This document shows, in pieces, positions 33,407-43,363 of a stretch of 64,000 nucleotides of DNA. The notes beneath the pieces were generated by a model, which did no database searches, was not told where the DNA came from, and was given only the letters and a program-made list of their open reading frames with translations. Numbering within the stretch: position 1 is the first letter of the stretch; each line of letters begins with the position of its first letter. Origin of the DNA: Gemmatimonadota bacterium (GTDB lineage: Bacteria > Latescibacterota > UBA2968); contig VXRD01000029.1 of assembly GCA_009838845.1 (NCBI GenBank), positions 24,226-88,225 of the forward strand, in the 5' to 3' direction. A program made the position numbers and the translations under genes.

Positions 33407-35917
33407 ATGGGGCAGACGCTTTTTGTTTCATCTAAAGGTGACGATAGAAATTCTGGCACCGAAGAACAACCTCTTGCTACGCTAAAACGGGCGCAAGAGG
33501 TTGTTCGTGCATGCAAACAAAACGGGCCGATAACAGTGTGTTTGAGACAGGGAACTTACTATTTGAACGAGACGCTCATTTTTGGTGCAGAAGATTCTGG
33601 GACGAAAGATGCGCCCATTGTTTATCGGGCTTATGAGGACGAAGAGGTTGTTGTTAGTGGGGCAGAGTCTGTGAACTTGATTTGGGAAAACGCCGGAGAT
33701 GGGCTGGTGAAGGCTAAGGTGCCTGAGGGCTTGGATTTTGATCAGCTTTTTATCAATGGTGAAAAGATGGTTCGCTGTCGCTATCCAAATGCTGATCCGC
33801 GAGATGGGTTTTTTGATGGCAGCATTCGATGGGTTTCGCCAGAGACCTCTCAAGATGCCATTGATTCGGCGCGCTTAAAAGGATATGCCAATCCGGTGGG
33901 TGCTTTTGTACACGGGATGATGTCGATGGGGTGGGGTACATTGCACTTTCGTATTTTGGAAAAAGATCCAGATGGGGTTTACACCTTTGAGTACGAGAAG
34001 GATCGGAAGGTAGAAGGTGGGTGGCAAAACAGTGGGCGAAGAACCAATCCGTATGATGTGTTGGCTGAAGGGCGGATGTTTATTGAAAACGTGTTTGAAG
34101 AATTGGACGCGCCTAAAGAATGGTTTTTAGATCGAGAAACTCATACACTGTATTTCAAGCCTGAAGAAGGACAGACTCTTGACGATGCCACAGTGGAAGC
34201 TGTGGTGCTGAGGCATTTGTTTGAGTTTCGAGGGTCGGAGGACAACCCCGTTTGTTATATCACTCTGGATGGGCTGACACTGACCCATACGTCTTACACG
34301 TTTATGGAAACGGATGTCATACCAAGTGGTGGAGATTGGAAGGTGTATCGGGGAGGCGCTGTTGTTTTTGAAGGCGCTGAATTGTGCACCGTTCAAAATT
34401 GCTCGTTTGAGCGCATAGGTGGGAATGGGGTTTTTATTCAAGATTATAGTCGGGACGTCACTGTGAGCGGGTGTCGGTTTGTAAAGACGGGTGCGAGTGC
34501 TGTTTTACTTGAGGGAAATAATTCTGCCGTGAGGTCGCGATGGGCACATTGGTGGGGGTGGCCTGAAGGTATGCGGGGTGAAACACCGATGGTAAATGGC
34601 AGGCCATTTGAGAATGAGAGTATGGCAAAGTTGCCGTCTGAAATGCTGGATGAAGGACAGGAGTTGGTCGATTTAGAAGCAGGGCCTCAGAACAATAATT
34701 ATCCGGCCCGGTGTGTGATTCACGACAATTTGATGACGCAGTTGGGCAGTGTAGAGAAACAGATTGCCGGTGTGTTCATTTCTAAGGCCAAAGAGATTAC
34801 AGTCAGTCATAATAGTATTTACGATGTGCCGCGTGCTGCGATCAATGTGAACGATGGATGTTGGGGTGGACATGTGATTGAATGGAACGATATTTTTGAT
34901 ACGTCAATGACCACGCGAGAACACGGAGCTTATAATTCGTGGGGACGGGATCGGTACTGGATGAAGCTAAAGGGCGAGGCAACACCTGAAGAATTCGCCC
35001 GCATGCGCACGATGGCGAAGCTGGATTGTGTCGATCCAATTGCTTTGCGCCACAATCGGATTCAATGTGCGCATGGATACGATATTGATTTAGACGATGG
35101 GTCTGGGCATTATCACATTTATGGCAATTTGTGCTTGCAAGGTGGTATCAAGTTGCGTGAAGGCTTTTTTCGAACTGTAGAGAACAATATTTCTACCTTA
35201 TTCAGCCCACACGTTTGGTATCCCAATAGCGGCGATGTGGTTCGGCGAAATATTCTTGTTCGTCGAGAAGCTTATTCACCGCGTGGAATGGGAATGGCGG
35301 GTTGCCAGGGCGAAGATAATTTGGTGGATGAAAATCTGTTTGCGGTTTATGAGCCTCCGGAAGATCACAGGGCGTTGGGTCTGGACGTGCATTCGAAAAC
35401 ATGTGATCCAGGTTTTTACAATCCATCATCTGGAGATTATCGGGCGAAATTTGGATCTGAGGTCGGATTTGAAAATTTCCCTATGGATCAATTTGGTGTG
35501 CAAGATTCGAGGTTCAAATCTGACGTGCGCATCTGGTCTGGTCTGGGGCAAGCGTTTGATAAAAACGCTGAGTTTTGGGGCACCTATGTCAATGCTGATC
35601 TGTATGACTGGATGGGGGCGACCTTGCGTAGTCTGGTAAATTATGGTAGGGAATCTGCGGTGATTGGGGCTGTGGAATTAGAGCACAATGATGGTGTTTT
35701 GGTAATTGATGTTCCAGCAGAGTCAGAAGCCGCTCAGGTAGGGTTATTGGGCGATACTGTAATTTTGTCTGTGGACAATGCGAAGGTGAGAAATATTGAG
35801 GATTTGCAGCACATGCTATCCATAGGTGGTGGTGTTACAATTCAGTTTTTGGGCGACGAAGGTATGCGAGAGATATCTTTTATGCCGAACAATATTCCCG
35901 AGTTAAAAAAAGACTGA
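33407..35917 (+). CDS. GH141-like right-handed beta-helix protein with C-terminal PDZ domain
   Basis: 836 aa from ATG 33407, chosen for AAGGAG seven bases upstream; the frame opens at 33329 in remnant sequence. It begins with the usual LFVSSKGDDRNSGTEEQPL pattern of beta-helix carbohydrate enzymes and continues with repeated coils (CTVQNCSFERIGGNGVFI, VTVSGCRFVKTGASAVLL) as in GH141 (fucosidase/xylanase) and related families. Residues ~755-835 look like a PDZ domain (VPAESEAAQVGLLGDTVIL). No signal peptide is visible, odd for a depolymerase. Low GC, like the preceding sulfatase. Sugar specificity unknown. Confidence 0.72.
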   Translation: MGQTLFVSSKGDDRNSGTEEQPLATLKRAQEVVRACKQNGPITVCLRQGTYYLNETLIFGAEDSGTKDAPIVYRAYEDEEVVVSGAESVNLIWENAGDGLVKAKVPEGLDFDQLFINGEKMVRCRYPNADPRDGFFDGSIRWVSPETSQDAIDSARLKGYANPVGAFVHGMMSMGWGTLHFRILEKDPDGVYTFEYEKDRKVEGGWQNSGRRTNPYDVLAEGRMFIENVFEELDAPKEWFLDRETHTLYFKPEEGQTLDDATVEAVVLRHLFEFRGSEDNPVCYITLDGLTLTHTSYTFMETDVIPSGGDWKVYRGGAVVFEGAELCTVQNCSFERIGGNGVFIQDYSRDVTVSGCRFVKTGASAVLLEGNNSAVRSRWAHWWGWPEGMRGETPMVNGRPFENESMAKLPSEMLDEGQELVDLEAGPQNNNYPARCVIHDNLMTQLGSVEKQIAGVFISKAKEITVSHNSIYDVPRAAINVNDGCWGGHVIEWNDIFDTSMTTREHGAYNSWGRDRYWMKLKGEATPEEFARMRTMAKLDCVDPIALRHNRIQCAHGYDIDLDDGSGHYHIYGNLCLQGGIKLREGFFRTVENNISTLFSPHVWYPNSGDVVRRNILVRREAYSPRGMGMAGCQGEDNLVDENLFAVYEPPEDHRALGLDVHSKTCDPGFYNPSSGDYRAKFGSEVGFENFPMDQFGVQDSRFKSDVRIWSGLGQAFDKNAEFWGTYVNADLYDWMGATLRSLVNYGRESAVIGAVELEHNDGVLVIDVPAESEAAQVGLLGDTVILSVDNAKVRNIEDLQHMLSIGGGVTIQFLGDEGMREISFMPNNIPELKKD

Positions 35918-35984
35918 AGGACAAACATTTCAACTCGCCTACAAAACTGTTACACATCTACAGAGACTGGAAAGGAGTCAACCT

Positions 35985-36833
35985 ATGCAACCAGTCCATC
36001 CAATGAGCGACGAGGAATTGGACGCACACGTAGCCGACCTGCAAGAAAACGGTTATGTCATCCTGCGGGAGCAAATCGCACCCGGGTATCTCGACCCTCT
36101 TCGGGATATCGCCCAGCGTGCTGCGGATGATTACATCGCCGAGTGGCGAGGGGGGATGAAGTTGCCAGAAGTGCGCATTCTCGATGGAAACGGGAAACGC
36201 AACTTCACAATCAATCCAAATGCCCGCATCTGTTATATGTGGGGCGAAGCGGCCATAGAGCTTCTCGACCACGATACCGTTCACGCGATCTGCGAACGTG
36301 CTATGGGTACTTACTATTTATTAGATCTCATTGCTAATACTGTGCGCTATCATCCGGATGCGCGGCAGGGACGCTTCCATCGCGACTTCAGACCCGGCCT
36401 CACGGAAGAAGGTATGCACAACGGTCTGTGGTTCTTTTTTATACTTGACGGCTATTCAGAGAAAAATGGCGGTACAAAAGTGATTCCGCGCACCCATTGC
36501 TTTAAAGCCGATGAACCCGAGATCATGGATCCCGAGCCGGATTCAGACAGCAACAAGATTCAGGCGACTGGCGATCCGGGTGATCTACTCATTGTAAACG
36601 CGGGGGGGCTACATTGCCCTGGCGTAAATCAGACGCCTGATCCCCGGCGCACCCTGAACATCCGCGTTGTTCCAAAAAGCGAGCGACTGTTCTGCAATGC
36701 CTGGGAATTGGCCGGGCCTGAACTGCAAGCGAAAGCCAGTGAAAGGGTTAAGCGTTTTATGCAGCCGCCCGCCGACCTTGTTGCCGAACTGCGAACCGAC
36801 TGGCGCGTGACGCCTCGTCGGGAAAAATCATAA
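35985..36833 (+). CDS. Phytanoyl-CoA dioxygenase-like (PhyH) oxygenase
   Basis: 282 aa, AAAGGAG upstream. Fe(II) ligands H132-R-D134 (RFHRDFRPG) and H210 (AGGLHCPG); KVIPRTH replaces the PGSH turn. It is followed after 13 bases by an aldo/keto reductase and then a sulfatase, a likely three-gene transcript, so its product may be a sugar-derived aldehyde or ketone passed to the reductase (inference). Confidence 0.88.
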   Translation: MQPVHPMSDEELDAHVADLQENGYVILREQIAPGYLDPLRDIAQRAADDYIAEWRGGMKLPEVRILDGNGKRNFTINPNARICYMWGEAAIELLDHDTVHAICERAMGTYYLLDLIANTVRYHPDARQGRFHRDFRPGLTEEGMHNGLWFFFILDGYSEKNGGTKVIPRTHCFKADEPEIMDPEPDSDSNKIQATGDPGDLLIVNAGGLHCPGVNQTPDPRRTLNIRVVPKSERLFCNAWELAGPELQAKASERVKRFMQPPADLVAELRTDWRVTPRREKS

Positions 36834-36846
36834 ACGGAGGAATATC

Positions 36847-37785
36847 ATGCAGTATAGAACGCTTGGGAAAACTGGGTGGAATGTAAGCGCTGTCTCCATG
36901 GGATGCTGGGGCATCGGCGGACAGTGGGGCCCGGTTGAAGAAAAACAGGCCCTCGACACCATCAACGCTGCCCTTGATGCGGGCGTTAATTTGTTTGATA
37001 CCGCGGATGGCTACGGTTGTGGTCAGAGTGAAATCTACACAGGCAAAGCGCTGAAAAGCAAGCGATCTGAGGTCTATATCGCGACAAAGGTTGGCAACTG
37101 GGGACGCCGTCAGGGAGATCCTCTCGGGTACAAGACGATATACAGCATCATAAATTGTTGTCACGCAAGCCTTTACCGGCTCAATACAGACTATATCGAT
37201 CTGTATCAGTGTCACATCGGAACCCCGGAACATCCCGAAATCTTTGTCGAAGCCTTTGAGTTGTTAAAGAAAGAGGGAAAGATCCGTCACTACGCGATAT
37301 CCACCAACGATCTGGATTCGCTCAAAGCGCTCAACTCAGAGGGCGCATGCGCATCGTGTCAGATCAACTACTCACTCTTTAACCGGAGGCCTGAGAATGA
37401 CATCCTCCCCCACTGTCTGGACAACAATATCGGGGTATTACTGCGAGGACCAATAGCTCAGGGTCTTTTGGCGGATAAATTTACCGCAGATACAAGGTTT
37501 GAAGACATGGTTCGAGATCACTGGAACCCAGGAGAAAGTCAACGCGATGATTTCCTCGCCAAACTCGACAAGGTTGCGGCACTGCGCGAGTTAGTACCCG
37601 AAGGCATGAACATGGTTGATTTCGCGCTCAGGTTCACCCTCGCCAATCCTGCCGTTACCTGCCCCATTCCCGGAATGAAGACACCCGAGCAGGCAAAACA
37701 GAACGCTGCCGCTGCCGATGGGGAACTCGATAAAGCCACCCTGGACAAGATAGACACGATCTGCCCGTCCGGAAAATCAGCATAG
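36847..37785 (+). CDS. Aldo/keto reductase
   Basis: 312 aa, GGAGG upstream of the ATG. TIM-barrel NAD(P)H oxidoreductase with the catalytic tetrad D51, Y56, K81 and H123 (NLFDTADGYG, ATKVGNW, YQCHIG). The class reduces or oxidises sugar carbonyl/hydroxyl groups in the cytoplasm. It lies between PhyH and sulfatase genes. Its last ~25 codons recur as a remnant at 51793-51864, so a second copy once lay next to the DUF4432 gene. Confidence 0.9.
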   Translation: MQYRTLGKTGWNVSAVSMGCWGIGGQWGPVEEKQALDTINAALDAGVNLFDTADGYGCGQSEIYTGKALKSKRSEVYIATKVGNWGRRQGDPLGYKTIYSIINCCHASLYRLNTDYIDLYQCHIGTPEHPEIFVEAFELLKKEGKIRHYAISTNDLDSLKALNSEGACASCQINYSLFNRRPENDILPHCLDNNIGVLLRGPIAQGLLADKFTADTRFEDMVRDHWNPGESQRDDFLAKLDKVAALRELVPEGMNMVDFALRFTLANPAVTCPIPGMKTPEQAKQNAAAADGELDKATLDKIDTICPSGKSA

Positions 37786-37795
37786 AGAAATCATT

Positions 37796-39430
37796 ATGCA
37801 GTCACAAAACAAACCCAACGTCATCCTTTTCATGGTCGATCAGTTGTCGGCCAGGTGGCTCGAAGTGGCTCGGGACAGAGGAATCTGCGCCCTGCCGAAC
37901 CTGGACTGGCTGCGTGAAAACGGCACGTTCTTTACCTGGACATTCTCCAGCAATCCAGTATGCTCACCTACCCGGGCAACGATTGCCACCGGGCTTTGTT
38001 CAAGAGCACACGGTCTGATCATGAACGGATACGCGCTCAACCCTGAGATTCCGACCTTTATGCAAGCGCTGCAAAAGAAAGGATGGCGGACTGGCGCTTT
38101 CGGAAAGCTGCACCTCAGGCCGCATCACGAAAGCCTCGTACACGACTACCACCCCTATGGTTTCGATGTCGTACACGGCACTGAGGATGACCGCGCCGGC
38201 GAGTGGCTCGACTGGGTCAAAGAGGCGCATCCTGAACATTATGAAGCGGCCCTTTCAACGGCCTGGCCCGCTGTTCCAGGTTACGCCGAATACGGTCCCG
38301 ACGGCGTCGATCTGAGACCGGCCATACGCGCCGCTAAAGAGCGTCATCCACACCCCACCGAGGCGTGGCCCCAGAACTCTCCCAAAGCCTATACGCTGCC
38401 GTTTCCCGAGGAGGTATCGCAGTCATCGTGGATAACTGCAAGGGCGCTGGATTTCATCCGCGATACCGGTTCGGATCAGTCTTTCTTTGCCCATATCAGC
38501 TATGTAGCGCCCCACGGCCCGTTTTGTCCCCCAGCCGAATTCATGGACCGCGTCAACCCGGAGAAAATCCCTGCTCCTGTCCCGGCTGATTGGCTCAACG
38601 ATCCGGATGCGCCCGAATACTTTCTGAAAATGGCGCGGGTATTGCACGGCGAGAGCGACGACCGACCATCCTGGATGAAAGATATGGCTGTTACACCCGG
38701 TTCGGATGGACAGCCCCCCTTGATACCGGATCTCAGCCACGAGCGTCATTGCTACTTTGCCGACATTACCCACCTGGACGAACAACTGGGTCGGGTCAGG
38801 AGGGCTTTGCAAGACGCCGGGCGTCTTGACAGCACGTACATCATTTTTGTGTCTGATCACGGTGAATTTCTCGGTGATCACGGCTTCTGGCAAAAACAGG
38901 AACGCCACTACGACGGCGGTATTCGGGTGCCACTGATCATTGCTGGTCCCGGCCTGCAGAAGAACGCCATATGCCAGGAAATCGTGCAACTGGAAGACAT
39001 CTGCCCCACCATTCTCGAAATGACCGGCGTGCCCCTGCCTCACCTACGCTTTCGCCATTTTGGTGGCCGCCTGGACGACAGGGCGCCAGCAATTTCAGGA
39101 AGGTCATTAGTCGAGCTTTGTCGTGGAGAGGTGCCGGACGATTGGCGGGAGGAGGCGTATGTTGAATCTTTTCCATGCTTCGGTCCAGGGACTCTGGGAG
39201 CCTGGGCGCGCACCGTACGCACATCCAGATACCGATACACGTTTTATCCTGATGGACACGGCGAGCAGCTATTCGACCTCGAGACGGATCCACACGAGCA
39301 GAAGAATCTCATCAACGATCCGGAGCATGCCTCTTTACGCCGCGAGTTGAAAGATCGCCTGATGGAACAGATTATCCGTCAGGATTATCCCGTTTCTCCA
39401 CGTGATCTGTTCTGGTTTGGTATTCATTAA
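37796..39430 (+). CDS. Sulfatase (S1 family, long form)
   Basis: 544 aa, AGAAATCATT leader. Motif C56-S-P-T-R60; D15-Q16; FVSDHGEFLGDHG and K in WQKQERHYDGG. A ~60-residue insert after the first third (TEDDRAGEWLDWVKEAHPEH) is shared with the next sulfatase, marking a subfamily. No signal peptide. The last 29 bases overlap the open frame of the following gene, but that gene's own ATG lies downstream. Confidence 0.88.
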   Translation: MQSQNKPNVILFMVDQLSARWLEVARDRGICALPNLDWLRENGTFFTWTFSSNPVCSPTRATIATGLCSRAHGLIMNGYALNPEIPTFMQALQKKGWRTGAFGKLHLRPHHESLVHDYHPYGFDVVHGTEDDRAGEWLDWVKEAHPEHYEAALSTAWPAVPGYAEYGPDGVDLRPAIRAAKERHPHPTEAWPQNSPKAYTLPFPEEVSQSSWITARALDFIRDTGSDQSFFAHISYVAPHGPFCPPAEFMDRVNPEKIPAPVPADWLNDPDAPEYFLKMARVLHGESDDRPSWMKDMAVTPGSDGQPPLIPDLSHERHCYFADITHLDEQLGRVRRALQDAGRLDSTYIIFVSDHGEFLGDHGFWQKQERHYDGGIRVPLIIAGPGLQKNAICQEIVQLEDICPTILEMTGVPLPHLRFRHFGGRLDDRAPAISGRSLVELCRGEVPDDWREEAYVESFPCFGPGTLGAWARTVRTSRYRYTFYPDGHGEQLFDLETDPHEQKNLINDPEHASLRRELKDRLMEQIIRQDYPVSPRDLFWFGIH

Positions 39431-39458
39431 AAAAATTTTACAAAAAAGTGACTTATCG

Positions 39459-41030
39459 ATGAACCCAAACAACAAACCCAACATCATCTTCTTCATGGTC
39501 GATCAGATGGGGGCAAAGTGGTTGGAAGCGGCCCTGAACGGCATCTGTGACCTGCCGAACCTGAAACGTCTCCAGAGCATGGGCGTGACCTTCACCAATG
39601 CGTTTTCCAACAACCCGGTCTGCTGTCCGGCTCGGGCGGGCATTGCCACGGGACTCACCAGCCGCGGCCACGGTCTGCTCTCCAATGGCTACCGGCTCAA
39701 TCCCGACATCCCCACCTTCATGAAGACATTGCAGATGGCCGGATGGCGAACCGGCGCGTTTGGTAAGATCCACTTCTATCCCTTTGACTCGGAATACTAC
39801 CCATACCCGGACTACCGGGAATATGGCTGGGATGTGGTGCACAACACCGAGGACAACCGGACTGGCGAGTGGCACGACTGGATCGAAAAGGAGCATCCCG
39901 AACACTATGATGCAATCATGTCAACCCCGGCGAACTGGAATTCTCAGTTGCCTTATTACGATTCGTATGGCGAGCGGAAGGTCAACCTGACCGAAAGGAT
40001 GCGCCGGGCAAAGAAGAAAATGGCATGGGCTAAACGCGATGACGGAGGGAACAAAACCCGAACCGAAGGCTACTACCCCCTGCCCTTCCCTGAAGAGATT
40101 TCTCAGACCAACTGGATTACGGAACAGGCCCTGAATTTCATCGATGAAACGCCCGCCGATCAACCTCTATACACCCACATCAGCTATGTGCAGCCCCACC
40201 CCCCGTTTCATCCACCTGCGCGATTCCTGGAGATGGTCAACGAGGATCTCATCCCCGACCCTGTCGGTTACGGCACGGACCACTGGAATGGACCTGACAG
40301 GATCCCCAACTGGCGCTACTACCGCAAGCTCTACTTCGCCGATTTTATCCACATCGACGAACAGATCGGCCGCATCCTGGAACGATTGGAACAGGTCGGC
40401 AGGATGGAGAATAGCTACTTCATCTTCGTCTCCGATCACGGCGAAATGCTCATGGACCACAATCTGGGTGGAAAATCCGCCAGACACTACGACGCCGTCA
40501 TCCGCATCCCGCTGATTGTAGCCGGACCAGGCCTGAAGCAGGGTAGCACTTGCGACCTCTTCGTACAGCACGAGGACATCTGTCCTACCGTGTTGGATAT
40601 GCACGAAACGCTTCTGGAACAGCACCCGAGGCCCCTGTCGCGGCGTGGAGTTGGCGATGGCCATCCGCTATGTGCCGGCCGTTCGCTGATGCCTCTGTGC
40701 AAGGGAAAGCGGGTTTCGGACTGGCGGCAGTCGGCATTCTCCGAGTCATTCGGCGGCCTGTGCGAGTCGCCCTTCCATGAAGGGATCATGAAGTTTCCCT
40801 GGAAAGAGACACTGCGAAACCGTGAGTTCCGCTACTCGATCACGCCGGGGCGCGATGACGGGGAAGAACTCTTCGATCTCACCAGAGATTCCAGCGAACT
40901 GGTCAACGTCGTGCATGATCCGGCGTATCAGCAGGCGCGTCAGCAACTGATGAAGGAAATGATGCACCGCGTCATGCTCCAGGAATTCCCGCTACCACCG
41001 CGTGACCTGGTGGTGATCGGAGCCCATTAG
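39459..41030 (+). CDS. Sulfatase (S1 family, long form)
   Basis: 523 aa from ATG 39459 (the frame opens at 39402 inside the previous gene). Motif C55-C-P-A-R59; D15-Q16; FVSDHGEMLMDH and K in GGKSARHYD. It shares domain inserts with the preceding sulfatase, and DNA near-identity with the collapsed copy at 31477. No signal peptide. It is followed 55 bases later by a PhyH gene; the same sulfatase-PhyH pair is what collapsed at 31477-31923, so the pair has been copied as a unit. Confidence 0.88.
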   Translation: MNPNNKPNIIFFMVDQMGAKWLEAALNGICDLPNLKRLQSMGVTFTNAFSNNPVCCPARAGIATGLTSRGHGLLSNGYRLNPDIPTFMKTLQMAGWRTGAFGKIHFYPFDSEYYPYPDYREYGWDVVHNTEDNRTGEWHDWIEKEHPEHYDAIMSTPANWNSQLPYYDSYGERKVNLTERMRRAKKKMAWAKRDDGGNKTRTEGYYPLPFPEEISQTNWITEQALNFIDETPADQPLYTHISYVQPHPPFHPPARFLEMVNEDLIPDPVGYGTDHWNGPDRIPNWRYYRKLYFADFIHIDEQIGRILERLEQVGRMENSYFIFVSDHGEMLMDHNLGGKSARHYDAVIRIPLIVAGPGLKQGSTCDLFVQHEDICPTVLDMHETLLEQHPRPLSRRGVGDGHPLCAGRSLMPLCKGKRVSDWRQSAFSESFGGLCESPFHEGIMKFPWKETLRNREFRYSITPGRDDGEELFDLTRDSSELVNVVHDPAYQQARQQLMKEMMHRVMLQEFPLPPRDLVVIGAH

Positions 41031-41085
41031 AAGTACAGATTCGCGCAACAAACCCATTGAAAACTAAATCACCAGGAGACTGAAA

Positions 41086-41928
41086 ATGCGAGAAGATATC
41101 AAATCTCTCCAGGAACATCTTGACGAATTCAAAACAGTTGGATTTACACTTTTCCCAAAGATGCTGGACGATGTCTGGGTCAAAGCCATGCGGGATTCAT
41201 TTGAAGAAATCGGTGATCGCATCCCCACTCCCGATGGCAGCCGGCCCCAGGTCTTTGTCGATGTGTTAGAACACAAACCCGATCTCATTCTCTCAGCCTT
41301 GTCAAATAAGCGCCTCCTGGACTTTGCTGAAATGATCGTCGGACCTCATGTCCAACTCGAATCCATCACATACCGGCGCACGGCACCACAGGACCCAAAC
41401 ACAAACCCGGTACTGGGTTTTCACCGGGACATGTTTGCCGAGTTTCCTCAAGAAGGCATCTACCATAGACCTTTACTCTTCAATGCCCTGAGCTATTTAC
41501 AGGATCTCGATGATGAAATTGGCCCCCTGCGAATTATTCCAGGTTCTCACATGAAAGCCCTGACTTTAACACAAGAAGAAAGAAAGCAACCCCATCCCGA
41601 CGAAGTGATCCTTTATCCCAAATCTGGAGATATCGCCGTATTTCACAATGCTATCGTACACTCGGGAACAGCCAATTACTCAAAGGAATACCGATACCTT
41701 TTCTTTTTAACGATGAATCACTCCTGGCTCAAACACAGAGCCAATTATTCTGGGCCGATTTCTGAGGCTGTCAAAGCGCGAGCGCGAGCGACTGGAGATC
41801 GTCGATTGCTGCGTCTATTGGGCGAAGATGCAAATGTATTTCGGCGAGCCAACAGTGGATTTATGCAACCAGATGAGCTGATGTGGGAACAGTGGAGTGC
41901 TGAAGACGCTGCTGACCTCAAAAATTAA
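41086..41928 (+). CDS. Phytanoyl-CoA dioxygenase-like (PhyH) oxygenase
   Basis: 280 aa, CAGGAG upstream. Fe(II) ligands H113-R-D115 (GFHRDMFAEF) and H192 (AIVHSGTANYS), R203 for 2-oxoglutarate; IIPGSH turn. Pairs with the sulfatase upstream and is followed after 15 bases by an isomerase-like gene, so the product may be a sugar metabolite (inference). Its end, WSAEDAADLKN, is the probable source type of the remnant at 31888-31923. Confidence 0.9.
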   Translation: MREDIKSLQEHLDEFKTVGFTLFPKMLDDVWVKAMRDSFEEIGDRIPTPDGSRPQVFVDVLEHKPDLILSALSNKRLLDFAEMIVGPHVQLESITYRRTAPQDPNTNPVLGFHRDMFAEFPQEGIYHRPLLFNALSYLQDLDDEIGPLRIIPGSHMKALTLTQEERKQPHPDEVILYPKSGDIAVFHNAIVHSGTANYSKEYRYLFFLTMNHSWLKHRANYSGPISEAVKARARATGDRRLLRLLGEDANVFRRANSGFMQPDELMWEQWSAEDAADLKN

Positions 41929-41943
41929 TCAAAGAAGGTTTTT

Positions 41944-42801
41944 ATGAACACAACTCCAACCGTCTGCATTGCCGGTGTTAACGACGAACCCAGTCCATCG
42001 TGGGATCTGGACGAAGGTTTGGATGTGCTTGATGAACTTGGCATCAAATTTATTGAACTGCGTGCGGCCTATGGTGAAATGGTTGACCAGATGAATGACG
42101 ACACGTTCGTCCGTGTCGCAGACCGTGTCAAAGAACGGGGTTTTACCGTCACCACTTATCTCGGTCAGGTGGGTCGCACAGTACCCGACGAAGCCAATCG
42201 CGCACAGGACATATCGCACATCACCCGCGCCGTTCAACGTGCCGACTACGTTGGCACAATCCAACTGCGCACGATGGGATATAAAAAAGGCGACGCAGGA
42301 ACCGACTGGTTTGCAATCGCCATTGAAATGTACACCGCAATGACCGAAATAGCTGCCGCGGAAAATAAAATCCTTATACTCGAAAATCCACCCAATAAAA
42401 CGTCCGCCGTCTGCACCGCCTCCGAATGTTTAAGAGCACTTCAAGCTGTTAATTCCCCGAATTTCCGACTCAACTTTGACCCCGGCAACTTTGGTGCACA
42501 CGGCGAAGTTGGAATCGACATTTTTGAAAAATTGAAAAATTACATCACCAATGTCCACGTCAAAGACATTCGAGAACCTGGCGACACCAGCACCTACTGC
42601 ATTGCTGGCGACGGAAAATGCGGATATCCCGAAATCTTCAAACGCCTTTGCCAAATGAACTACTCAGGCTGTATCACCGTAGAGCCGCACTTGCTTCATT
42701 CTCAGAAATTCCACGTCTCCGGCCGAGAGAACTACATTAAAGCCGCCAACCGAATCATACACCTTCTCGAAGAAGCCGGTTTTGCTGTGCAGAGAAGTTA
42801 A
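41944..42801 (+). CDS. Sugar-phosphate isomerase/epimerase-like TIM barrel
   Basis: 285 aa in the xylose-isomerase-like TIM-barrel superfamily (AP_endonuc_2). Metal-ligand positions are visible: E in ILENPPN, D in NFDPGNFGA, H/D in VHVKDIRE and E in TVEPH. Members epimerise or isomerise keto-sugars and inositol derivatives, or act as hydroxypyruvate isomerases. Cytoplasmic. AAGAAGG upstream; co-directional with the PhyH gene. Exact substrate cannot be read from sequence. Confidence 0.82.
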   Translation: MNTTPTVCIAGVNDEPSPSWDLDEGLDVLDELGIKFIELRAAYGEMVDQMNDDTFVRVADRVKERGFTVTTYLGQVGRTVPDEANRAQDISHITRAVQRADYVGTIQLRTMGYKKGDAGTDWFAIAIEMYTAMTEIAAAENKILILENPPNKTSAVCTASECLRALQAVNSPNFRLNFDPGNFGAHGEVGIDIFEKLKNYITNVHVKDIREPGDTSTYCIAGDGKCGYPEIFKRLCQMNYSGCITVEPHLLHSQKFHVSGRENYIKAANRIIHLLEEAGFAVQRS

Positions 42802-42809
42802 TCACCCGT

Positions 42810-43301
42810 ATGCTGCGACCAAACGACATAAAAAATGTAATCGTCTTCCTACTTGTCCTTTTTGCCGCTCCGGTTTGGTGTTTTGCCGATATCAAATTGG
42901 ATAAGGACGGCAACTACGTCGAGTTTACTTATGCCACGATGTCCGATGGTGTAAAGATCGCTGTAGCTGTAGGGTACCCAAAAGGATTCGATCCGCAGGA
43001 TCAGATTCAAAAGTGGCCGGCCATCCTGGAGATGAGCGGTTATCCTCAAGCGAGCCGGCCGGTATATAGAAGCGATCGCTACGGGGAGCGCTACATCACT
43101 GTGAGTGCGTCGCTGCGCGGGACTGGCGCTTCGGGTGGGGCGTTTGCCGCCTTTAGCGAACGCAATATCAAGGACGGATACGAGATTATCGAAAATTGGA
43201 TCGTCAAGCAGCCCTGGTCAAACGGAAAAGTAGGGATCCATGGGCACTCCTGGTCGGGAATCACAGGATTTCTGACAATCCGCCTGCTGCCGGCGACCTG
43301 A
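42810..43301 (+). pseudogene. Truncated CocE/NonD-type hydrolase
   Basis: 163 aa with a signal peptide (FLLVLFAAPVWCFAD). It is the N-terminal quarter of an X-Pro dipeptidyl-peptidase/cocaine-esterase (S15-like) hydrolase: RGTGASGG and the nucleophile elbow GHSWSG are intact. The frame then runs off after GITGFLT into RLLPAT and a stop, where the family continues for ~400 residues with the Asp and His of the triad. No remainder is found before the next gene. Non-functional. Confidence 0.7.
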
Positions 43302-43363
43302 TGGGGATCTATGTACAGCCTAATAATTCCGATGAGTGATGAATCTTGCAAAGGAGAACGTAT

